DNA of 57,579 bases from Caenispirillum salinarum AK4 (GCF_000315795.1 NZ_ANHY01000009.1:1-57579), one strand, 5' to 3'; shown: positions 22,873-31,987, counted from the stretch's first letter. Notes: a model not told the origin generated them from the letters alone. Program-made: numbers and translations.

Positions 22873-24144
22873 TTAACGGTTGGGCAATGGGGAAAGGGTG
22901 TCCACCCCCAGCTCCGCGACCGACCGGCAGCCAATGAGGCCGAGCGTCAAGTCCATCTCCGCCAGCAGGTTTTCCAACACCGCGCGCACCCCGGCCTCGC
23001 CGTCCAGTGCCAGTCCGTATACGTAGGGGCGGCCCACCAGCACCGCCCGCGCGCCCAGGCACAGCGCCTTCAGCACATCCGCGCCGGTGCGCACGCCGCT
23101 GTCGAACAGCACCGGCGCGCGGCCGTCGACCGCCGCGACCACCTCGGGCAACGCATCCAGCGCCGCCACGCCGCCGTCCACTTGGCGGCCGCCGTGGTTG
23201 GAGACGATCAGGCCATCCACGCCCAGGTCCATGGCGCGGCGGGCGTCGCCCTCGTGCAGCACGCCCTTCAGCAGGATCGGCAGGCGGGTCATCTGGCGCA
23301 GGCGCGGGATGTCGTCCCATGTCAGGTTGGGCCGGGAGTAGACGGCGATGAACTTGCGCACCGCCTCCAGCGCCTCGCCCGAGCGCAGGGCCTGAAGCGG
23401 CGCCGTCGGCCACGCCCGCAGAAGCTCCAGCACGCTGCCGAGCGCCCCCAGCCCGGCGGCCGGGCGTTCAGCGGTGGCCGCTTCGGCCGGAAGCGCGCGG
23501 AACACCGGGTCGCTGATGTAGTTGGCGATGCCGCGCGCCCGCAGGAAGGGCAGATATCCCAGGTCGAGGTCGCGCGGGCGCCAGCCGAGGAGGGTGGTGT
23601 CCAGCGTCAGCACGATCGCCTCGTAGCCCGCCTTCTCGGCCCGCTGCACGAAGCTTTCCGCCAGGTCGTCGCGCACCGACCAGTAAAGCTGGAACCAGCG
23701 CGGCGCGTTCCTTCCGCCGGCCTCGGCAATGGCTTCCATGGGGCGGCTGGCCTGGCTGGAGGCGATCAGGGGCAGGCCCAGCGATGCCGCCGCCCGCGCC
23801 GCCGCAAGGTCGGCCTCGCGGTGCGCCATCTCCAGCACGCCGATGGGCGCGACCAACAGGGGAGCGGGGAGGCGGCGGCCGAACAGTTCCACCGACAGGT
23901 CGCGGGTGGAGACGTCGCGCAGCATCCGCGGCACCAGCCGCCAGCGGTCGAAGGCGGCCCGGTTGGCGGCCATGGTGCGCTCCGCTCCCGCACCGCCCGC
24001 CACATAGGCCCCGGCGCGGGCCGACATCTTGCGCAGGGCCGCCTGCTCCAGCCTGTCGGGATCGACGGGCACGCGCGGGCGCCGCCCGGCCATGCCGGCG
24101 AGGTAGATGGAGGCCTGGCGCTTGCGGCCAGGGGACGTGGTCAT
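22873..24144 (-). CDS. FMN-dependent alpha-hydroxy-acid oxidase/dehydrogenase
   Basis: Oxidises an (S)-2-hydroxy acid such as lactate, glycolate or mandelate to the 2-oxo acid using FMN in a TIM barrel. The product is 423 residues. Visible motifs are [18 protein letters not shown], the [15 protein letters not shown] segment with the FMN lysine, and [14 protein letters not shown] with the catalytic histidine. [17 protein letters not shown] and [14 protein letters not shown] bind the FMN phosphate. The ATG at 24144 follows GGGAGG. It lies 52 bases before the DUF2126 gene and could be read through into it. It is separated from the upstream matB by a terminator. Confidence 0.9.
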   Translation of the reverse strand: MTTSPGRKRQASIYLAGMAGRRPRVPVDPDRLEQAALRKMSARAGAYVAGGAGAERTMAANRAAFDRWRLVPRMLRDVSTRDLSVELFGRRLPAPLLVAPIGVLEMAHREADLAAARAAASLGLPLIASSQASRPMEAIAEAGGRNAPRWFQLYWSVRDDLAESFVQRAEKAGYEAIVLTLDTTLLGWRPRDLDLGYLPFLRARGIANYISDPVFRALPAEAATAERPAAGLGALGSVLELLRAWPTAPLQALRSGEALEAVRKFIAVYSRPNLTWDDIPRLRQMTRLPILLKGVLHEGDARRAMDLGVDGLIVSNHGGRQVDGGVAALDALPEVVAAVDGRAPVLFDSGVRTGADVLKALCLGARAVLVGRPYVYGLALDGEAGVRAVLENLLAEMDLTLGLIGCRSVAELGVDTLSPLPNR

Positions 24145-24195
24145 GGCGCCTCCCGCGTGCGTGTCCTTCGACTGTAGGCAACGCGCCGGCACAGC

Positions 24196-24227
24196 AAAAG
24201 GGCCGGAGGCGCACCCGCCACCGGCCC
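24196..24227 (-). terminator. Rho-independent terminator after matB
   Basis: GGGCCGG and CCGGCCC form a 7-bp stem with a 14-base loop. On the minus strand it is followed directly by TTTTGC, 24 bases after the matB stop. Confidence 0.7.
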
Positions 24228-24250
24228 CGTCTCCATGCCCTTTGGGCCGC

Positions 24251-25816
24251 TCAGCCCTTGAACAGGTCCTTGTGCTTTTCGCGCAGCGCGGCCTTCTGCA
24301 CCTTGCCCATGGTGTTGCGCGGCAGTTCCGGCACGAAGTAGGCCGCCTTGGGCACCTTGTAGTTGGCCATCTTTTCCTTCACGCGGCCCAGCACGGCGTC
24401 CGCGGTCAGGTCCGAGCCCTCGCGCTTGACGATGACCGCCACGCCCACTTCGCCGAAGTCGGGATGGGGCACGCCGACGATGGCGCTTTCCACTACCCCG
24501 TCGATGTCGTCGATGAGGCTTTCGATCTCCTTCGGGTAGACGTTGTAGCCGCCCGAGATGATCATGTCCTTGGCGCGGCCGACGATGTGGATGTAGCCGC
24601 GGTCGTCCACCTTGCCCTGGTCGCCGGTCTTGAACCAGCCGTCCTCGGTGAACTCTTCCGCCGTCTTTTCGGGCAGCTTCCAGTAGCCCTTCATGACGTT
24701 GGCGCCGCGCACCTGGATGTTGCCCACCTCGTTGGCCGGCAGGGGCGCGTTCTCGTCATCGACGACGCGCGCCTCCACCCCCGGCAGCGCCATGCCGACG
24801 GAGCCCGGCACCCGGTCGCCGTCATAGGGGTTGGAGGTGTTCATGCCCGTCTCGGTCATGCCGTAGCGCTCCAGGATCATGTGCCCGGTACGCTGGCTGA
24901 ACTCGCGGTGCGTCTCGGCCAGCAGCGGCGCGGAGCCGGAGACGAACAGGCGGATGTTGCGGGTCTGGTCCTTGCCGAAGTGGGGCAGGGCGAGCAGGCG
25001 CGTGTAGAACGTGGGCACACCCATGAAGACGGTGGCGCGCGGCAACAGCTCCATCACCTTTTCGCGGTCGTAGCCCGGCATCCAGATCATGCGCGCGCCC
25101 GACAGCAGCACGCAGTGGCAGGCCACGAACAGGCCGTGGGCATGGAAGATGGGCAGCGCGTGCAGCAGCACATCGTCGGCCGTGAAGCGCCAGCTTTGCA
25201 CCAGCGCCAGGCCGTTGGCTCCCAGGTTGCGGTGCGTGAGCATCGCCCCCTTGGGCTTGCCCGTGGTGCCCGAGGTATACAGCATCGCCGCCAGGTCGTC
25301 GGGCGCGCAGTCGACGGTGTCGAAATCGGCCGAGGCGCTTTCGGCGTGATCGGTGAAGCTGCCCGAGCCGTCACCGGCCAGGGTGAAGACGTTGGCCGTG
25401 CCGTGCTTGGCCGCGATGGTTTTGGCGGTGGCCTCGAAGTCCGGCCGGCAGACGAAGGCCGACGGTTCGGCGTTGCCGATCAGGAAATCGACCTCGTCCT
25501 CGCGGTAGGCGGTGTTCATGGGCAGGAACACGAATCCGGCGCGCAGGCAGGCCAGGTAGAGGAACAGCGCCTGCGGCGACTTTTCCACCTGCACCGCCAC
25601 GCGATCGCCGCGCTTGACCCCCATGTCCGTCAGGAAGCGCGCGTAGCGGCCGGCGCTGGCGTGCGCGTCGGCGTAGGACCACTTGTCGCCTTCCGGCGTC
25701 TCCAGAAGAAGCTCGTTGGGGTCCTTGGGAAAGCGGCTCTCGATCAGGCGGTAGAGCGACTGCTCGGCATCCGCCGGCGCGGCCGGGGCTTCGGTGGGTT
25801 TGGAGACGGCGGTCAT
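24251..25816 (-). CDS. matB: Malonyl-CoA synthetase (acyl-CoA synthetase family)
   Basis: ATP-dependent ligase of the acyl-adenylate family that makes malonyl-CoA from malonate and CoA. The product is 521 residues. The AMP-binding signature is [16 protein letters not shown], followed by [35 protein letters not shown] and [16 protein letters not shown]. The adenylation lysine sits in [14 protein letters not shown]. The HGLF...[16 protein letters not shown] pattern favours malonyl-CoA synthetase over long-chain acyl-CoA ligases. No malonate decarboxylase or transporter gene is adjacent. A GTATAC-centred palindrome upstream suggests GntR-type control. Confidence 0.88.
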   Translation of the reverse strand: MTAVSKPTEAPAAPADAEQSLYRLIESRFPKDPNELLLETPEGDKWSYADAHASAGRYARFLTDMGVKRGDRVAVQVEKSPQALFLYLACLRAGFVFLPMNTAYREDEVDFLIGNAEPSAFVCRPDFEATAKTIAAKHGTANVFTLAGDGSGSFTDHAESASADFDTVDCAPDDLAAMLYTSGTTGKPKGAMLTHRNLGANGLALVQSWRFTADDVLLHALPIFHAHGLFVACHCVLLSGARMIWMPGYDREKVMELLPRATVFMGVPTFYTRLLALPHFGKDQTRNIRLFVSGSAPLLAETHREFSQRTGHMILERYGMTETGMNTSNPYDGDRVPGSVGMALPGVEARVVDDENAPLPANEVGNIQVRGANVMKGYWKLPEKTAEEFTEDGWFKTGDQGKVDDRGYIHIVGRAKDMIISGGYNVYPKEIESLIDDIDGVVESAIVGVPHPDFGEVGVAVIVKREGSDLTADAVLGRVKEKMANYKVPKAAYFVPELPRNTMGKVQKAALREKHKDLFKG

Positions 25817-25854
25817 GGACGGTTCCCTGTGTCGGTCATTTCATTGTCGGTGCG

Positions 25855-25866
25855 TTTGTATACAAA
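25855..25866. promoter_or_regulatory. GntR/MatR-type operator upstream of matB
   Basis: TTTGTATACAAA is a perfect 12-bp palindrome, 39 bases upstream of the matB ATG, flanked by GCG and ACGC. It resembles the TTGTATACAA-type sites bound by GntR regulators such as MatR of malonate metabolism. The regulator gene is not in this window. Confidence 0.55.
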
Positions 25867-26268
25867 ACGCTTGTCCAATGAATAAACCGAAACACCCATG
25901 GAAGGCAAACGCCGCATTCCGCCGCGCGCGTACTGGCGTACTGGTCGTGCTGGCAAGGCGCGCGCGTCAGCCCTCGCGGACCGGCCACGGCCGGCGGGGC
26001 GGCGTGCCGCCGGTTCGGCGGCTGGGCTCTGTCTCTCGCGCGGTGCGGGCCATAGAGCGTTCGGCGGCGGTTTCCGCAGGGGCGGCCGTCCGCCCGCGGC
26101 CGACCGGGGGCGTGCGCCGCGCCGCGTCTTGCAGGACCGCCAGCAAAGTCGCCGGCTTCAGGGTGCGCCAGAGGAACAAGGGCCGTCTCCCGTCCGGTGG
26201 GGCCTTGGCGGATTTCCCTTGCGGGGCCGCTCTCCAGGCACTATACGGAAAGGAGCTGCGAAAGAAAA
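25867..26268. other. Stretch without a recognisable gene, between matB and bfd
   Basis: About 400 bases of very GC-rich sequence. A frame in phase with bfd is open throughout, but it is arginine-rich, has no clear start and matches nothing I know. CTATACGGAAAGGAG at 26241-26255 could include a promoter element for bfd. I see no tRNA, repeat or mobile element. Confidence 0.4.
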
Positions 26269-26283
26269 TGAGAATTAGTCTCA
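26269..26283. promoter_or_regulatory. Fur box upstream of bfd
   Basis: TGAGAATTAGTCTCA matches the 7-1-7 Fur consensus form TGAGAAT-N-ATTCTCA at 13 of 14 positions. It lies 41 bases before the bfd start, as expected for iron control of bacterioferritin-associated ferredoxin. Confidence 0.65.
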
Positions 26284-26324
26284 GACTGCAGCGCTCGGGT
26301 ATTCGCCTCAGCCGGGATCGCGCC

Positions 26325-26525
26325 ATGTACGTCTGCATCTGCAACGGCCTGACCGACAAGGACTTCACCCGCGCCGCCCGCGCCGGCGCCACCACCGTGG
26401 GCCAGGCCTTCGGCGTGCTGGGCGAGCGGCCGCAGTGCGGCAAGTGCTTCGGCTGCGCCCGCCAGTGCATCGCGGAAGCGCGGCTGGACATGGCGCAGGA
26501 AAACATACAGGAAGCGGCGGAGTAG
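26325..26525 (+). CDS. bfd: Bacterioferritin-associated ferredoxin (BFD-like [2Fe-2S] protein)
   Basis: Small electron carrier that reduces ferric iron stored in bacterioferritin so that it can be released. The 66-residue product has the BFD cysteine pattern: Cys4 and Cys6 in MYVCICNGLTD, then Cys38 and Cys41 in PQCGKCFGC. The ATG at 26325 gives the standard MYVCIC start; the open frame further upstream is not convincing as protein. It has a Fur box upstream and lies 145 bases before bfr on the same strand. Confidence 0.92.
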   Translation: MYVCICNGLTDKDFTRAARAGATTVGQAFGVLGERPQCGKCFGCARQCIAEARLDMAQENIQEAAE

Positions 26526-26670
26526 CGGCATCCGCCGGCGGTTCCCGCGTTGCGGGTGGTGTTTCGGCTTGTTCCTCCCTCAGGGCGTGTGCATGATCGG
26601 GTGTCCGGCGGAAAAGGCCGAGGCGCCGGCTCCGCCATTGCCAGACTCCGGACCCTGAGGAGGATGCTGC

Positions 26671-27153
26671 ATGAAGGGGAACAAGGCGATCATCGCCCAG
26701 CTCAACCGAATCCTGCGCAACGAGCTGACCGCCATCAACCAGTACTTCCTGCACGCCCGCATGATGCAGGACTGGGGCTACGCCGACCTGGGCAAGCACG
26801 AATACGACGAATCCATCGAGGAGATGGTCCACGCCGACAAGCTGATCAAGCGCATCCTCTTCCTGGAGGGCCTGCCCAACCTGCAGGACCTGGGCAAGCT
26901 GCTGATCGGCGAGGACGTGCCCGAGATCATCAAGAACGACCTGACGCTCGAGCGCACCAACCGCGACATGATCGTCGAGGCCATCGCCGCCTGCGAGGCG
27001 GAGCAGGACTACGTCAGCCGCTCCATCCTCACCGAAATCCTGGACGACACCGAAGAACACATCGACTACCTGGAAACCCAGCAGGGCCTGATCGACCAGG
27101 TGGGCCTGCAGAACTATCTGCAGACCGCCATGGGATCGGTGGACGGCGACTGA
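26671..27153 (+). CDS. bfr: Bacterioferritin
   Basis: Iron-storage protein that oxidises Fe(II) and stores it in a 24-subunit haem-containing shell. The 160-residue product has the ferroxidase ligands Glu18 ([11 protein letters not shown]), Glu51 and His54 (EEMVHADK), and later Glu and His ligands in CEAEQDY and [12 protein letters not shown]. The haem-ligating methionine is Met52. GAGGAGGA precedes the ATG. Its partner bfd lies upstream, so the pair forms a storage and release unit under probable Fur control. A strong terminator follows. Confidence 0.97.
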   Translation: MKGNKAIIAQLNRILRNELTAINQYFLHARMMQDWGYADLGKHEYDESIEEMVHADKLIKRILFLEGLPNLQDLGKLLIGEDVPEIIKNDLTLERTNRDMIVEAIAACEAEQDYVSRSILTEILDDTEEHIDYLETQQGLIDQVGLQNYLQTAMGSVDGD

Positions 27154-27183
27154 CAGCCGGGTCCGTTCCAACCGTTGCAGACG

Positions 27184-27220
27184 GGGCCGCGCCACGACAG
27201 GGTACGAGGCGCGGCCCTTT
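27184..27220 (+). terminator. Rho-independent terminator after bfr
   Basis: A perfect 10-bp stem GGGCCGCGCC/GGCGCGGCCC with a 14-base loop is followed by TTT, 31 bases after the bfr stop. Confidence 0.75.
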
Positions 27221-27277
27221 GGCGTTATAGTCGCCCCCACGACACATCCGTTCCGTTTCCATTCAGGAGAAACCACC

Positions 27278-28276
27278 GTGCAGCTCCAGCACCCCTACCT
27301 GCTGTTCCTCGGCGATGCCCACGACGATCTGGCGGCCAAGACCGCCGCCGGCGTGTACCAATGGCGGCCGGACTGGTGCGTCGGCCAGTTGCGCCTGCCG
27401 GGATGCCAGACCACGCTGGGCCTGCCCGACATGACCCTGGAAGAGGGCCGCAAGGCCGGCGCCCGCACCCTGGTGGTGGGCGTGGCCAACCGCGGCGGCG
27501 TCATTTCCGACACCTGGCAGGAAACCTTCGTCAATGCGCTGGCCCAGGGCTACGACATCGCCGCCGGCCTGCACCAGCGCCTGTCCGACGTGCCCGCCGT
27601 GCGCGAGGCCGCCGAGGAGCATGGCCGCCTGCTGGCCGACGTGCGCCACCCGCGCGAGCGCTTCGGCGTGGGCACCGGCGAGCCGCGCTCCGGCCGCCGC
27701 CTGCTGGCCGTCGGCACCGATTGTTCCGTCGGCAAGATGTACGCCACGCTGGCCATCGAGGCCGAGATGAAGAAGCGCGGCATGAAGGTCGACTTCCGCG
27801 CCACCGGCCAGACCGGCATCTTCATTGCCGGCACCGGCGTGTCGGTGGATGCCGTGGTGGCCGACTTCATTTCCGGTGCGGTGGAAAGCCTGGCCCCGGC
27901 CAACGAGCCCAACCACTGGGACATCATCGAGGGCCAGGGCTCGCTGTTCCATCCCAGCTTCGCCGGCGTGTCGCTCGGCCTGCTGCATGGCGCCCAGGCC
28001 GACAGCCTGGTGCTGTGCCACGAGCCCGAGCGCGCCCACATGCGCGGCCTGCCGCAGCAGCCGCTGCCGGAAATCCGCGAGTGCATGGAACTGAACCTGC
28101 GCTGCGCCCACCTGACCAATCCCAAGGCCAAGTTCGTCGGCATCTGCCTGAACACCAAGCGCATGGATGACGCCCAGGCCGACCGGGTGCTCAAGGAGAC
28201 GCAGGACCGTTACGGCCTGCCCGCCTGCGATCCCGTGCGCACGGGCGTGGCGGCCATCGTGGACAAGCTGGGCTGA
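27278..28276 (+). CDS. dgcN: DUF1611-family protein, probable D-glutamate N-acetyltransferase DgcN
   Basis: Probably acetylates D-glutamate as the first step of the DgcN-DgcA D-glutamate catabolic pathway. The 332-residue product belongs to the DUF1611 family. The N-terminal part has PDMTLEEGRKAGARTLVVGVANRGG in the family's Rossmann-like region. The C-terminal part has a P-loop GTDCSVGKMYAT (about 145-156) and FRATGQTGIFIAGTG. It starts with GTG at 27278, preceded by AGGAG at 8 bases. It is 4 bases upstream of an enolase-superfamily epimerase, the expected partner. Function is inferred from family and neighbour. Confidence 0.85.
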   Translation: MQLQHPYLLFLGDAHDDLAAKTAAGVYQWRPDWCVGQLRLPGCQTTLGLPDMTLEEGRKAGARTLVVGVANRGGVISDTWQETFVNALAQGYDIAAGLHQRLSDVPAVREAAEEHGRLLADVRHPRERFGVGTGEPRSGRRLLAVGTDCSVGKMYATLAIEAEMKKRGMKVDFRATGQTGIFIAGTGVSVDAVVADFISGAVESLAPANEPNHWDIIEGQGSLFHPSFAGVSLGLLHGAQADSLVLCHEPERAHMRGLPQQPLPEIRECMELNLRCAHLTNPKAKFVGICLNTKRMDDAQADRVLKETQDRYGLPACDPVRTGVAAIVDKLG

Positions 28277-28280
28277 CCCC

Positions 28281-29264
28281 ATGACCACGCTCACGGTTCT
28301 CAAGGAAACCTGGCCCATCGCCGGCAGCTTCACCATCTCGCGCGGCTCCAAGACCGCCGCCGAGGTGGTGGTGGCGCAGGTGGAGCGGGGCGGCGTGATC
28401 GGGCGCGGCGAATGCGTGCCCTACGCCCGCTATGGCGAGAGCGTCGACGGCGTGGCGGCGGCGCTGGAGGCCCTTCGCGACGACCTGGCGCGGCCCGGCT
28501 TCGACCGCGCCGCCCTGCGGGCCCAAGTGCCCGCGGGCGCCGCCCGCAACGCGCTGGACTGCGCCCTGTGGGACCTGGAGGCCAAGGAAAGCGGCGTGCC
28601 GGCCTGGAAGACGGCCGGCGTGCCCGAGCCCGCACCCGTTGTCACCGCCCAGACCGTCAGCCTGGGCACGCCCGACGAGATGCGCGCAAGCGCCGCGAAG
28701 CTCGCCGACCGGCCGCTCCTCAAGCTGAAGGTCGGGGCCGAGCAGGTGGTGGAACGGGTGCGCGCCGTGCGCGAGGCGGCGCCGAACGCCGCCATGATCG
28801 TCGACGCCAACGAGGCCTGGACGCCCGCCATGCTGGCCGAGACCTCCGCCGCCATGGCCGAGCTGAAGGTAGACCTGATCGAGCAGCCCCTGCCGGCCGG
28901 GGCCGACGAGGCGCTGGAGGGGTTCGACAGCCCGGTGCCGCTGTGCGCCGATGAAAGCGCGCACACGGCCGAGGGGCTGGAGGCGCTGGCGGCGCGCTAC
29001 CAGTTGGTCAACATCAAGCTGGACAAGACCGGCGGCCTGACCGAGGCCCTGGAGATGGCGCGCAAGGCGCAATCTCTTGGGCTCGTGATCATGGTCGGCT
29101 GCATGGTGGGCACCTCGCTCGCCATGGCGCCGGCGGTGGTGCTGGCCGGGATGGCGCGGTTCGTCGACCTGGACGGTCCGCTGATCCTGGCGCAGGACCG
29201 CGACGGCGGCATCACCTTCGACAAGGGCATCCTGCATCCGCCGATGGGGCGCCTCTGGGGCTGA
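28281..29264 (+). CDS. dgcA: Enolase-superfamily epimerase, probable N-acetyl-D-glutamate racemase DgcA
   Basis: Probably converts N-acetyl-D-glutamate to the L form after DgcN. The 327-residue product is a muconate-lactonizing/dipeptide-epimerase type enolase fold. The first acid/base lysine is in LKLKVG, metal ligands are in VDANEAW, LIEQPLP and CADES, and the second lysine is in NIKLDKTGG. Without the neighbouring DUF1611 gene it would be annotated as L-Ala-D/L-Glu epimerase, which remains the alternative. ATG at 28281, 4 bases after the dgcN stop, so they are co-translated. Confidence 0.85.
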   Translation: MTTLTVLKETWPIAGSFTISRGSKTAAEVVVAQVERGGVIGRGECVPYARYGESVDGVAAALEALRDDLARPGFDRAALRAQVPAGAARNALDCALWDLEAKESGVPAWKTAGVPEPAPVVTAQTVSLGTPDEMRASAAKLADRPLLKLKVGAEQVVERVRAVREAAPNAAMIVDANEAWTPAMLAETSAAMAELKVDLIEQPLPAGADEALEGFDSPVPLCADESAHTAEGLEALAARYQLVNIKLDKTGGLTEALEMARKAQSLGLVIMVGCMVGTSLAMAPAVVLAGMARFVDLDGPLILAQDRDGGITFDKGILHPPMGRLWG

Positions 29265-29338
29265 GGCGACGGCATTTTTCTTGAAACTTTCGGCGTAGCG
29301 TTCTATCCCGAGACCGAGGTGTTGGGGGAAATAGAACG

Positions 29339-30559
29339 ATGCGGGACGATTCCATTCAGACGGGCGGTGTTGAAACCGGCGGCGCACCTCTGCGCAGCCG
29401 GCAATCCGCCCGCGCCGACAGCGCCCTGGCCCGCCTGTCCCGGGACGTCACCGGCGCGCTGCTCCACGATCTGGCGGTGCCTACCGGGCACTCGCCGCTG
29501 GTGCAGCGCCGCCGCGCCGGACTGATCGTCTCGCGCGTGCGCTGGGTGGCGGCGGTGTTCGCCATCCTCACGCCGCTGTGGATCGGCGTCGACCTGACCA
29601 TTTTCCCCGAGCCGCTGGCGTGGTGGCTGGCCGGTCTTCGCGTGATGGCCTCGGCCGCCTTCGCCGCCGTGGCGCTCGGCTTCCGCAACACCGAAAGCAT
29701 GCGCACGGCCAACCTGGCCCTGGGTGCGCTGCTGGCGGTGCCGACGGTCTTCTTCCTGATATCCGACCCCCTGGTCTCGGGCTACGAGATCACCGGCTAT
29801 GCCCAGGCGCTGGCGGCCGGCTATGCCTTCCTGCCCTTCGTGATGGTCGCCGGCCTGTCGGTGTTCCCGATCACCGCGTCCGAGGGGGCGATCTTCTCGG
29901 CGCCCCTGATCCTGGCGACCATCGGCATCGTGCTCGGCGACTTCGAACTGCTGCCCTTCCGCACCTACCTGGGCGCGCTGTGGCTGCTCGGGCTCATCGC
30001 CGTGGTGGCGACGCTGGCGGGGATGAGCCAGCTGCACTTCATGATGCAGCTGGTCAACCAGGCCAGCCACGACGCCCTGACCCAGGTCTACACCCGCCGC
30101 GTCGGCGAGGAGCTGCTGGACAGCCAGTTCTCCACCGCCGCCCGCTCGGGCGTGCCGCTGGCGCTGGCCTTCCTGGACCTGGACAACTTCAAGATGGTCA
30201 ACGACCGTTACGGCCACGAGGAAGGCGACAACACCCTGCGCAAGGCCACCGAGCAGATCCGCAAGGTGGTGCGCCGGGGCGACATCGTCATCCGCTGGGG
30301 CGGCGAGGAGTTCCTGGTGGTCATGCCGGGCACGGACGGCCCCGGTGCCCGCGTCGCCATCGAGCGGCTGCGCGCCGAAGGCCTGGGCACCCGCCCGGAC
30401 GGCGCCCGCCAGACTGCCTCCATCGGCGTGGCCGAGCGCCTGTCCGACAACACCACCGACTGGGGTGATCTGGTCGAACGGGCCGACCAGCGCATGTACG
30501 TCGCCAAGAAGGGCGGCCGCGACCGTGTCGTCACTATCGGCGACGAGATGTTCCAGTAA
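29339..30559 (+). CDS. Membrane-bound diguanylate cyclase (GGDEF)
   Basis: Makes cyclic di-GMP from two GTP. The 406-residue product has a polar N-terminus and about six membrane helices (residues about 68-240) with no recognised sensory domain. A GGDEF domain follows. The active-site motif is GGEEF in RWGGEEFLVVMPGT. An RRGD sequence five residues before it fits the RxxD inhibitory I-site, so product feedback is likely. GGGGGAA precedes the ATG. It follows dgcA by 74 bases but has a separate function. Confidence 0.95.
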   Translation: MRDDSIQTGGVETGGAPLRSRQSARADSALARLSRDVTGALLHDLAVPTGHSPLVQRRRAGLIVSRVRWVAAVFAILTPLWIGVDLTIFPEPLAWWLAGLRVMASAAFAAVALGFRNTESMRTANLALGALLAVPTVFFLISDPLVSGYEITGYAQALAAGYAFLPFVMVAGLSVFPITASEGAIFSAPLILATIGIVLGDFELLPFRTYLGALWLLGLIAVVATLAGMSQLHFMMQLVNQASHDALTQVYTRRVGEELLDSQFSTAARSGVPLALAFLDLDNFKMVNDRYGHEEGDNTLRKATEQIRKVVRRGDIVIRWGGEEFLVVMPGTDGPGARVAIERLRAEGLGTRPDGARQTASIGVAERLSDNTTDWGDLVERADQRMYVAKKGGRDRVVTIGDEMFQ

Positions 30560-30570
30560 GCGAAAACGTC

Positions 30571-30597
30571 CGAGGGGGCCGAAACACAGCCCCCTCG
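30571..30597. terminator. Shared terminator between convergent genes
   Basis: CGAGGGGGC and GCCCCCTCG form a 9-bp stem with a 9-base loop between the cyclase and the alcohol dehydrogenase. On the minus strand it is followed after three bases by TTTT; on the plus strand by CGCTTT. Confidence 0.6.
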
Positions 30598-30614
30598 CGC
30601 TTTGCCAGCCGACC

Positions 30615-31772
30615 CTATTTGTAGGCCTGCCGGTAGAGGTGCTCCACCTGCTCGGCGGACGCGACCGCCGGGGCGCCCGGTACCGGGGCGAGGGCGGCGT
30701 TCGCCATGCGGCCGAGGGCGTCCATGTATTCCTCCTCGTCGATGCCGAAGGCGCGCGGGCTGGGAACCTCCAGTTCGGCACACAGGCGGCGCAGGAAGCC
30801 CACCAGCTTGGCGCCGGCCATGTCGTCTTCATCATCTTCAGTGGCGATGCCCATGGCGCGGGCGGCCAGCGCGTAGCGTTCCGGCGCCATGGCGAGGCCG
30901 AAGCTGGCGACGGCCGGCAGCAGCATGGCGCTGCCGATGCCCTGCGGGACGCGGAAGAACAGGCTCATGGCGCGGCTCATGCCGTCGGTCAGGCCAGACG
31001 AGACGTCGGAGAACGCCATGCCGGCCTCCATGGCGCCCAGCATCATGTCCTCGCGCGCCTTGGCGTCGCGGGGCTCGCGCACGACCTTGGGCAGGGCGCG
31101 GCCGATCAGCCGCAGGGCCGACAGCGCCAGCGCGTCCGACAGGGTGGAGGCGCTGCGGCTGACGTAGGCTTCCAGCGCGTGGGTGAGGGCGTTCAGGCCG
31201 GCATCGATGGTCTGGCGGCGCGGCAGGTCCAGCGTCAGTTCGTAATCCACCACCGCGCCCTCGGGCACGCAGGCGAGGCCGGAAAGCAGCAGGTGCTCAC
31301 CGCTCGCCTCCTCGGTGACGGCGCAGAAGCGGCTGGCCTCCGAGCCCGTTCCGGCGGTGGTGGGCACGCACAGCAGCGGCAGCACGCGCATGTCGGCCAG
31401 ATGGTCGGGCAGGGCGTGGTCCCGCAGCGATCCGCCGCCGCAATAGAGCACGTTCATGGCCTTGGCGGTATCCATGACGCTGCCGCCGCCGAAGGCGACG
31501 ATGCCGTCGAAATCGCCCGCCTTGAGCATCTCCAACCCCTTGGCGACGACGCCGTCGGTGGGGGTGGACACGGTGTCGGCGAACACCTGGACGCAGCGCC
31601 CGCTGTCGCGCAGGGTCTGAAGCGCGGCGTTGAACATGGGAGTCTCGGCCAGAGCGGCGTCGGTAACCAGCAGCGGCCGGTCGACGCGCATGCGGCCCAG
31701 CACCTCGGCAATACGCCCGGCAGTGCCGCCGCCGACCAGCATGAAACGGGGGCAGGTGAGCAGGTTGGTCAT
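30615..31772 (-). CDS. Iron-type alcohol dehydrogenase family protein with altered metal site
   Basis: A 385-residue member of the iron-containing alcohol dehydrogenase fold. The NAD(P)-binding motif FGGGSVMDTAK (about 94-104) and PTTAGTGSEAS (about 137-147) are intact. The canonical metal ligands Asp, His, His, His read here as Asn194 (in LNALTHALEAY), His198, Asp263 (LTDGMSRAMS instead of the usual VHGMSRP) and Gln277 (VPQG instead of VPHG). Three of four ligands are therefore changed. It may use another metal, be metal-independent like some relatives, or have lost dehydrogenase activity. The product name is a fold assignment only. Confidence 0.85.
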   Translation of the reverse strand: MTNLLTCPRFMLVGGGTAGRIAEVLGRMRVDRPLLVTDAALAETPMFNAALQTLRDSGRCVQVFADTVSTPTDGVVAKGLEMLKAGDFDGIVAFGGGSVMDTAKAMNVLYCGGGSLRDHALPDHLADMRVLPLLCVPTTAGTGSEASRFCAVTEEASGEHLLLSGLACVPEGAVVDYELTLDLPRRQTIDAGLNALTHALEAYVSRSASTLSDALALSALRLIGRALPKVVREPRDAKAREDMMLGAMEAGMAFSDVSSGLTDGMSRAMSLFFRVPQGIGSAMLLPAVASFGLAMAPERYALAARAMGIATEDDEDDMAGAKLVGFLRRLCAELEVPSPRAFGIDEEEYMDALGRMANAALAPVPGAPAVASAEQVEHLYRQAYK

Positions 31773-31955
31773 GGCGCCCTCCTTGGACCAGTCGTTTCCT
31801 CGACCGGGAGGGCCGCCCCGTCTTCACGCGAGGGCTTCGGCCAAGCCCCGGTACTTGTGCCAGTGTAAGGGCGAATGCGGCGCGCCAGCCCTGCGAAAAA
31901 GGCATACCCCGAGTGGGGTTGGGCGATGGAACCGAGGTGGGGGCTGGCGACCTGC

Positions 31956-31987
31956 GCCGCTTCCCGGTATCAAGACGGGGAAGCGGC
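31956..31987 (+). promoter_or_regulatory. Hairpin enclosing the ribosome-binding site of a small ORF
   Basis: GCCGCTTCCC (31956-31965) and GGGAAGCGGC (31978-31987) are perfect 10-bp arms with a 12-base loop. The GGGGAAG Shine-Dalgarno sequence is part of the right arm, and the ATG at 31989 follows directly. Translation should be blocked while the hairpin is formed. Confidence 0.5.

Noticed and set aside
19548..22937. A 1129-codon open frame antisense to the transglutaminase-DUF2126 gene
   Set aside because: Same cause: low-complexity His/Arg/Gly/Gln-rich product with no motif, opposite a protein with intact catalytic residues.
25794..26324. N-terminal extension in frame with bfd that would give a 243-residue protein
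   Set aside because: It lacks a clear start, is arginine-rich and would place the Fur box inside the gene. The 66-residue product is the normal size for the family.
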